From assembly GCA_022563655.1 (NCBI GenBank), contig JADFMW010000023.1, forward strand, positions 1 through 18,158: a DNA stretch of 18,158 nt, read 5' to 3'. Numbering within the stretch: position 1 is the first letter of the stretch; the number at the start of each line of letters is the position of its first letter. Of the stretch, positions 14,960 through 18,158 are shown piece by piece. The position numbers and the translations under genes are program-made. The notes under the pieces were generated by a model. The model saw only the letters and a list, made by a program, of their open reading frames with translations, searched no databases and was not told the origin of the DNA. This stretch comes from Pseudomonadota bacterium. Its GTDB lineage: Bacteria; Pseudomonadota; Alphaproteobacteria; JAAXGF01.

Positions 14960-15457
14960 ATGACCTCGGGGGTAGAGAGCGACATCGCGCGACTCGTCGC
15001 GCCGACCCTTGACGCCATGGGCTACGATGTGGTCCGGGTCAAGATCTTGCGCGGCGGGCGGTCGAAGCTCCAGATCATGGCGGAGCGGAGCGACGGCGCC
15101 GGCACGACGGTCGACGACTGCGCCGCGATCAGCCGCGCGGTCTCGGCCGTGCTCGACGTCGAAGACCCCATGCCCGGGGCCTACGAGCTTGAGATCAGCA
15201 CGCCGGGCATCGACCGGCCGCTTGTGCGGCGTGGCGATTTCGAGCGCTTCGCCGGCTACCAGGCTAAGATCCAAACGCAGCGCCCGATCGAGGGGCGCCG
15301 GCGCTTCAGCGGACGGCTCCTCGGCGTCTCCGAGGGCGGCGTACGCATCGCCCTGGGCGATGAGGAGGCGGACATCCCGCTGGACAACATCGACACAGCG
15401 AAGCTCGTGTTGACCGATGATCTGATCGCAGCGACCAACAACCAGAGGCGCGTGTAG
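14960..15457 (+). CDS. rimP: Ribosome maturation factor RimP
   Basis: The 165-residue protein is needed for late 30S subunit assembly. The N-terminal domain (about 1-90) includes LVAPTLDAMGYDVVRVKILR, DDCAAISRAVSAVLDVEDP and the signature YELEISTPGIDRPL. The C-terminal SH3-like barrel (about 95-160) contains FSGRLLGVSEGGVRI and IPLDNIDTAKLVL. Length and order are normal. ATG 14960 matches the family start, though no strong ribosome site is present (GGGTGAAAC upstream). It is the first gene of the operon with nusA, whose start is four bases after its stop. Confidence 0.95.
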   Translation: MTSGVESDIARLVAPTLDAMGYDVVRVKILRGGRSKLQIMAERSDGAGTTVDDCAAISRAVSAVLDVEDPMPGAYELEISTPGIDRPLVRRGDFERFAGYQAKIQTQRPIEGRRRFSGRLLGVSEGGVRIALGDEEADIPLDNIDTAKLVLTDDLIAATNNQRRV

Positions 15458-15461
15458 CAAC

Positions 15462-17012
15462 ATGGTGATGGACATCGAAACCGCCGCCCTCCAGCCGGAG
15501 CTGCTGCAGGTGGCGGAGGCCGTGGCCCGCGAGAAGGGGATCGAGCGCGAGACCGTGCTCGAAGCCATGGAGCAGGCGATCGGACACGCCGGCAAGCGCA
15601 AGTACGGGCAGGAGCACGACATCCGCGCCGAGATCGACCGCACGACCGGCGAGATCCGGCTGATGCGCTATCTCGAGGTGGTGGAGGAAGTGGAAAACCC
15701 GATCATTCAGCTCACGCTTGCCGAAGGCCGTGAGCGCGACGCCGAGATCGAGATCGGCGGCTTCATCACCGAGTCTCTGCCACCGATCGAGTTCGGCCGC
15801 ATCGCCGCCCAAACCGCGAAGCAGGTGATCGTGCAAAAGGTGCGGGAAGCCGAGCGCGAACGCCAGTACGAGGAGTACAAGGATCGCATCGGCGAGATCG
15901 TCAATGGCTTGGTCAAGCGCGTCGAGTACGGCAATGTCATGGCCGACTTGGCGCGCGGCGAGGCGCTGCTGCGGCGCGACGAGATGCTGCCGCGCGAATC
16001 GTTCCACCAGGGCGACCGGGTACGCGCCTACATCTACGACGTGCGCCGCGAGCAGCGGGGCCCGCAGATCTTCCTGACGCGCACGCAGCCGCAGTTCATG
16101 GCCAAGCTGTTCGCCCAGGAAGTGCCCGAGATTTACGACAGCATCATCGAAATCAAGGCGGTGGCGCGCGACCCCGGCAGCCGCGCCAAGATCGCCGTGT
16201 TGTCGAACGATTCGAGCATCGACCCCGTGGGCGCCTGCGTCGGCATGCGCGGCAGCCGCGTCCAGGCGGTGGTCAGCGAGCTCCAGGGCGAGAAGATCGA
16301 CATCATCAAATGGTCGCCCGACTCTGCGACCTTCGTGGTCAACGCCCTGGCGCCGGCCGAGGTGACGAAGGTGGTGCTCGACGAGGAAGCGGGCAGAATC
16401 GAGGTGGTCGTGCCTGACGACCAACTCAGCCTCGCCATCGGCCGCCGCGGGCAGAACGTGCGGCTCGCGTCGCAGCTCTCGGGCTGGGACATCGACCTCC
16501 TCACCGAGGATGAGGAGGCCGAGCGGCGGACCGGGGAGTTCCGCACCCGCTCGCAGGCGTTTGTCGATGCGCTCAACGTCGACGACGTCATTGCCCATCT
16601 CCTGGTTACCGAAGGGTTTTCCACGGTCGAGGACGTCGCCTACTTGCCGCTCGAGGAGCTGGCCGCGATCGAAAGCTTCGACGAAGACGTCTCCCGCGAG
16701 CTGCGCGAACGCGCCCACGCTTATCTTGCCGAGCAGGGCCGCGAGCTCGACAAGCAGCGCAAGGAGATGGGCGTGTCGGACGAAATCGCCGAGTTGCCCG
16801 GGTTGCGCCCGGCGATGCTCGTGGCGCTCGGCGAAAAAGGCGTCAAGACGCTCGACGACCTCGCCGACCTCGCGAGCGACGAGCTGCTCGAATTGCTGCC
16901 CGAAAGCTCTCTGTCCGGGGAAGATGCCGACGCCATCATCATGGCCGCCCGCGCCCACTGGTTCACGGACGAGAACGCGGCGCCGAAGGACGACGTCGAG
17001 CCCGAGGCCTGA
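15462..17012 (+). CDS. nusA: Transcription termination/antitermination factor NusA
   Basis: The 516-residue protein binds RNA polymerase and nascent RNA, controlling pausing, termination and rRNA antitermination. The N-terminal polymerase-binding domain (about 1-135) starts with LQVAEAVAREKGIERETVLE and ends before an S1 domain (about 138-205, ESFHQGDRVRAYIYDV). KH1 and KH2 follow (about 235-350), with DPVGACVGMRGSRVQAVVSE and LSLAIGRRGQNVRLASQLSG. Two C-terminal helix-hairpin-helix/acidic repeats (about 370-505) are present, as in gammaproteobacterial NusA. An ATG at 15468 is a possible alternative start. NusA itself could act on the terminator in the leader of its own operon. Confidence 0.97.
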   Translation: MVMDIETAALQPELLQVAEAVAREKGIERETVLEAMEQAIGHAGKRKYGQEHDIRAEIDRTTGEIRLMRYLEVVEEVENPIIQLTLAEGRERDAEIEIGGFITESLPPIEFGRIAAQTAKQVIVQKVREAERERQYEEYKDRIGEIVNGLVKRVEYGNVMADLARGEALLRRDEMLPRESFHQGDRVRAYIYDVRREQRGPQIFLTRTQPQFMAKLFAQEVPEIYDSIIEIKAVARDPGSRAKIAVLSNDSSIDPVGACVGMRGSRVQAVVSELQGEKIDIIKWSPDSATFVVNALAPAEVTKVVLDEEAGRIEVVVPDDQLSLAIGRRGQNVRLASQLSGWDIDLLTEDEEAERRTGEFRTRSQAFVDALNVDDVIAHLLVTEGFSTVEDVAYLPLEELAAIESFDEDVSRELRERAHAYLAEQGRELDKQRKEMGVSDEIAELPGLRPAMLVALGEKGVKTLDDLADLASDELLELLPESSLSGEDADAIIMAARAHWFTDENAAPKDDVEPEA

Positions 17013-17034
17013 CCCCCGCTCAGGCGCGGTCGAA

Positions 17035-17691
17035 ATGAGCATGAGCGCCCAGAACATGGCTGTCGACGAAGGCCCCAGGGGCTTGGCCGGACCGCGGCGT
17101 CGCTGCTTCGTGACTCGACGCGAGGCCGACAAGCGCGCGCTGGTGCGGTTCGTGGTCGGGCCCGACCACACGGTCGTGCCCGACACCACCGGAACCCTGC
17201 CGGGGCGGGGTTTGTGGTTGAGTGCGGAGCGGGATGTGGTAAATACGGCCTGCGCCCGCAACGTATTCGCCAAGGGACTTCGGGCCAGGGTTGCCGTCGA
17301 GCCCGACTTGGCCGATCGTGTGGAGCGGCTGCTCGCCCGGCGCTGCCTCGATCTGTTGGGCCTGGCAAGGCGCGCGGGGGCGGCGGTAGCCGGTTTCGAA
17401 AAGGTCCGTGCCATGCTCGGCTCGGGAGCGGCCGGCGTGCTGGTCGTCGCCTCGGACGCCGCGGACGGCGGGCGCCAAAGGCTCGGACGGATGGCCGATG
17501 GCGTGCCGGTGGTGACCATGTTTCGCGCCGCCGAGCTGGCCGCGGCCGTCGGACGCGAGCATGTGGTTTACATCGCCGTGAGGAAGGGCCGGATGGCTCA
17601 GCGGTTGGCCGCCGAAGCAGCGCGGCTGGGCGGGTTTCGCCGCGTAGACGAAGCCCGCGGCGCGCCAGACAGACGAGGGGCAACCCGTTAG
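17035..17691 (+). CDS. ylxR: YlxR (DUF448) - L7Ae-like two-domain RNA-binding protein
   Basis: The 218-residue protein joins two small nucleic-acid-binding domains that are separate genes (ylxR and ylxQ) in Bacillus. The N-terminal YlxR domain (about 17-85) has GPRRRCFVTRREADKRALVR, LPGRGLWLSA and ARNVFAKGLRA. The C-terminal part (about 105-200) has LLGLARRAGAAVAGFEKVRA, GVLVVASDAADGGRQRL, as in L7Ae/L30e-like proteins. The fused form is common in Alphaproteobacteria. YlxR lies in the nusA-infB operon in most bacteria; proposed roles are transcription regulation and RNA binding. ATG 17035 is preferred, with M3 at 17041 possible. It is 22 bases after nusA and 6 before infB. Confidence 0.9.
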   Translation: MSMSAQNMAVDEGPRGLAGPRRRCFVTRREADKRALVRFVVGPDHTVVPDTTGTLPGRGLWLSAERDVVNTACARNVFAKGLRARVAVEPDLADRVERLLARRCLDLLGLARRAGAAVAGFEKVRAMLGSGAAGVLVVASDAADGGRQRLGRMADGVPVVTMFRAAELAAAVGREHVVYIAVRKGRMAQRLAAEAARLGGFRRVDEARGAPDRRGATR

Positions 17692-17697
17692 GGAACC

Positions 17698-18158
17698 ATG
17701 AGCGAGAGCGACGAGACGGATAAGAAAGATTCCCTGACCCTGCGACGTCCGGGGCGACTCGAGCTGCGCAAGACGGTCGAGACCGGCCAGGTGCGTCAGA
17801 GCTTCTCCCACGGGCGCTCCAAGGTGGTCACCGTCGAGGTGCGGCGCAAGCGTACCTTCGCTCTCGGCAAGGGCGGCCGTATGACCGAAGTGCAGGAGAT
17901 GCCGGTCGAGGCCGCCGAGCCCGATTCGTCGCCGGCGGAGGCGGTTACGGATGCGCCGACCTCGGAGGCGCTCGAAGAGGGCGCGCAAGCCGCCCGCCGC
18001 ACGGCCGTTCTCAAGACCCTTACCGCCGAAGAAAAGGAAGCCCGCGCCCGCGCCCTCGGGATCGCGCGCCGGGCCGACCAGGTGGCGCGCAAGCAGGCGG
18101 TGATCGAGGCCGAGGCAGTGCTGTCGGCCGAGAGCGCCGCCGAGGCCGAACGCGCCGC
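17698..18158 (+). CDS. infB: Translation initiation factor IF-2, N-terminal part (runs off the window)
   Basis: Only the first 153 residues are present. They include LTLRRPGRLELRKTVETGQV, RQSFSHGRSKVVTVEVRRKR, the alphaproteobacterial IF-2 N-terminal signature, then a highly charged, Ala/Glu-rich linker (TLTAEEKEARARALGIARRA). The GTPase domain lies beyond the right end. IF-2 directs initiator tRNA to the 30S subunit. ATG 17698 follows the weak ribosome site TTAGGGA. Placement after nusA and ylxR is the conserved one and supports the call. Confidence 0.95.
   Translation, partial: MSESDETDKKDSLTLRRPGRLELRKTVETGQVRQSFSHGRSKVVTVEVRRKRTFALGKGGRMTEVQEMPVEAAEPDSSPAEAVTDAPTSEALEEGAQAARRTAVLKTLTAEEKEARARALGIARRADQVARKQAVIEAEAVLSAESAAEAERA

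Noticed and set aside
15306..17519. 737-codon open frame on the minus strand opposite nusA and ylxR
   Set aside because: It is antisense to clearly identified nusA, rimP and ylxR, and its composition is that of a reverse-complement shadow in high-GC DNA; no domain is recognisable.

Overview
The window looks like a chromosomal core segment of a high-GC alphaproteobacterium, most likely an uncultured Rhodospirillales-type lineage. No 16S or other phylogenetic marker was compared, so the rank is inference. The evidence is the gene order fur / acyltransferases / miaB / phoH / ybeY / corC / lnt / HTH regulator / metK / trmB // rimP / nusA / ylxR / infB, together with a MucR/Ros-type regulator, a Fur of the alphaproteobacterial Mur-like sequence type, and a PraR-type HTH protein between lnt and metK.

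Layout. Positions 1-292 hold no convincing gene. They carry palindromes and a perfect 17-bp inverted repeat, possibly the end of a mobile or repetitive element. Positions 293-2434 carry a convergent envelope pair: a membrane-anchored Bax/GH73-like glucosaminidase (+) and a secreted NodB-fold polysaccharide deacetylase (-). tsaB (t6A tRNA modification) follows at 2677-3381. A TusA-family protein (-) and a MucR-type regulator (+) are then divergently arranged. The neighbouring gene rimI, often next to tsaB, is not here. Next come fur and an OlsB/PlsC(OlsA) acyltransferase pair, the usual two steps of ornithine-lipid synthesis. A tight run, miaB-phoH-ybeY-corC with ATGA/GTGA-type overlaps followed closely by lnt, joins tRNA modification, rRNA processing and envelope maturation. 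The HTH regulator sits alone with its own leader, followed by metK and trmB. An intergenic leader with a good sigma-70-like promoter and a terminator-like hairpin precedes rimP-nusA-ylxR/L7Ae-infB, the conserved translation/transcription operon. infB runs off the right end.

The window is mostly housekeeping, and I see no new multi-gene defence or metabolic system. The points most worth checking are: metK has no ATG/GTG/TTG at the conserved start and appears to begin at a CTG behind a GGGGG tract; the rimP-nusA leader looks like a transcription attenuator with mutually exclusive hairpins; the MucR homologue has lost three of the four zinc-ligand positions; three TAACC boxes lie exactly 14 bp apart in the leader of the HTH regulator; and rimI is absent beside tsaB.
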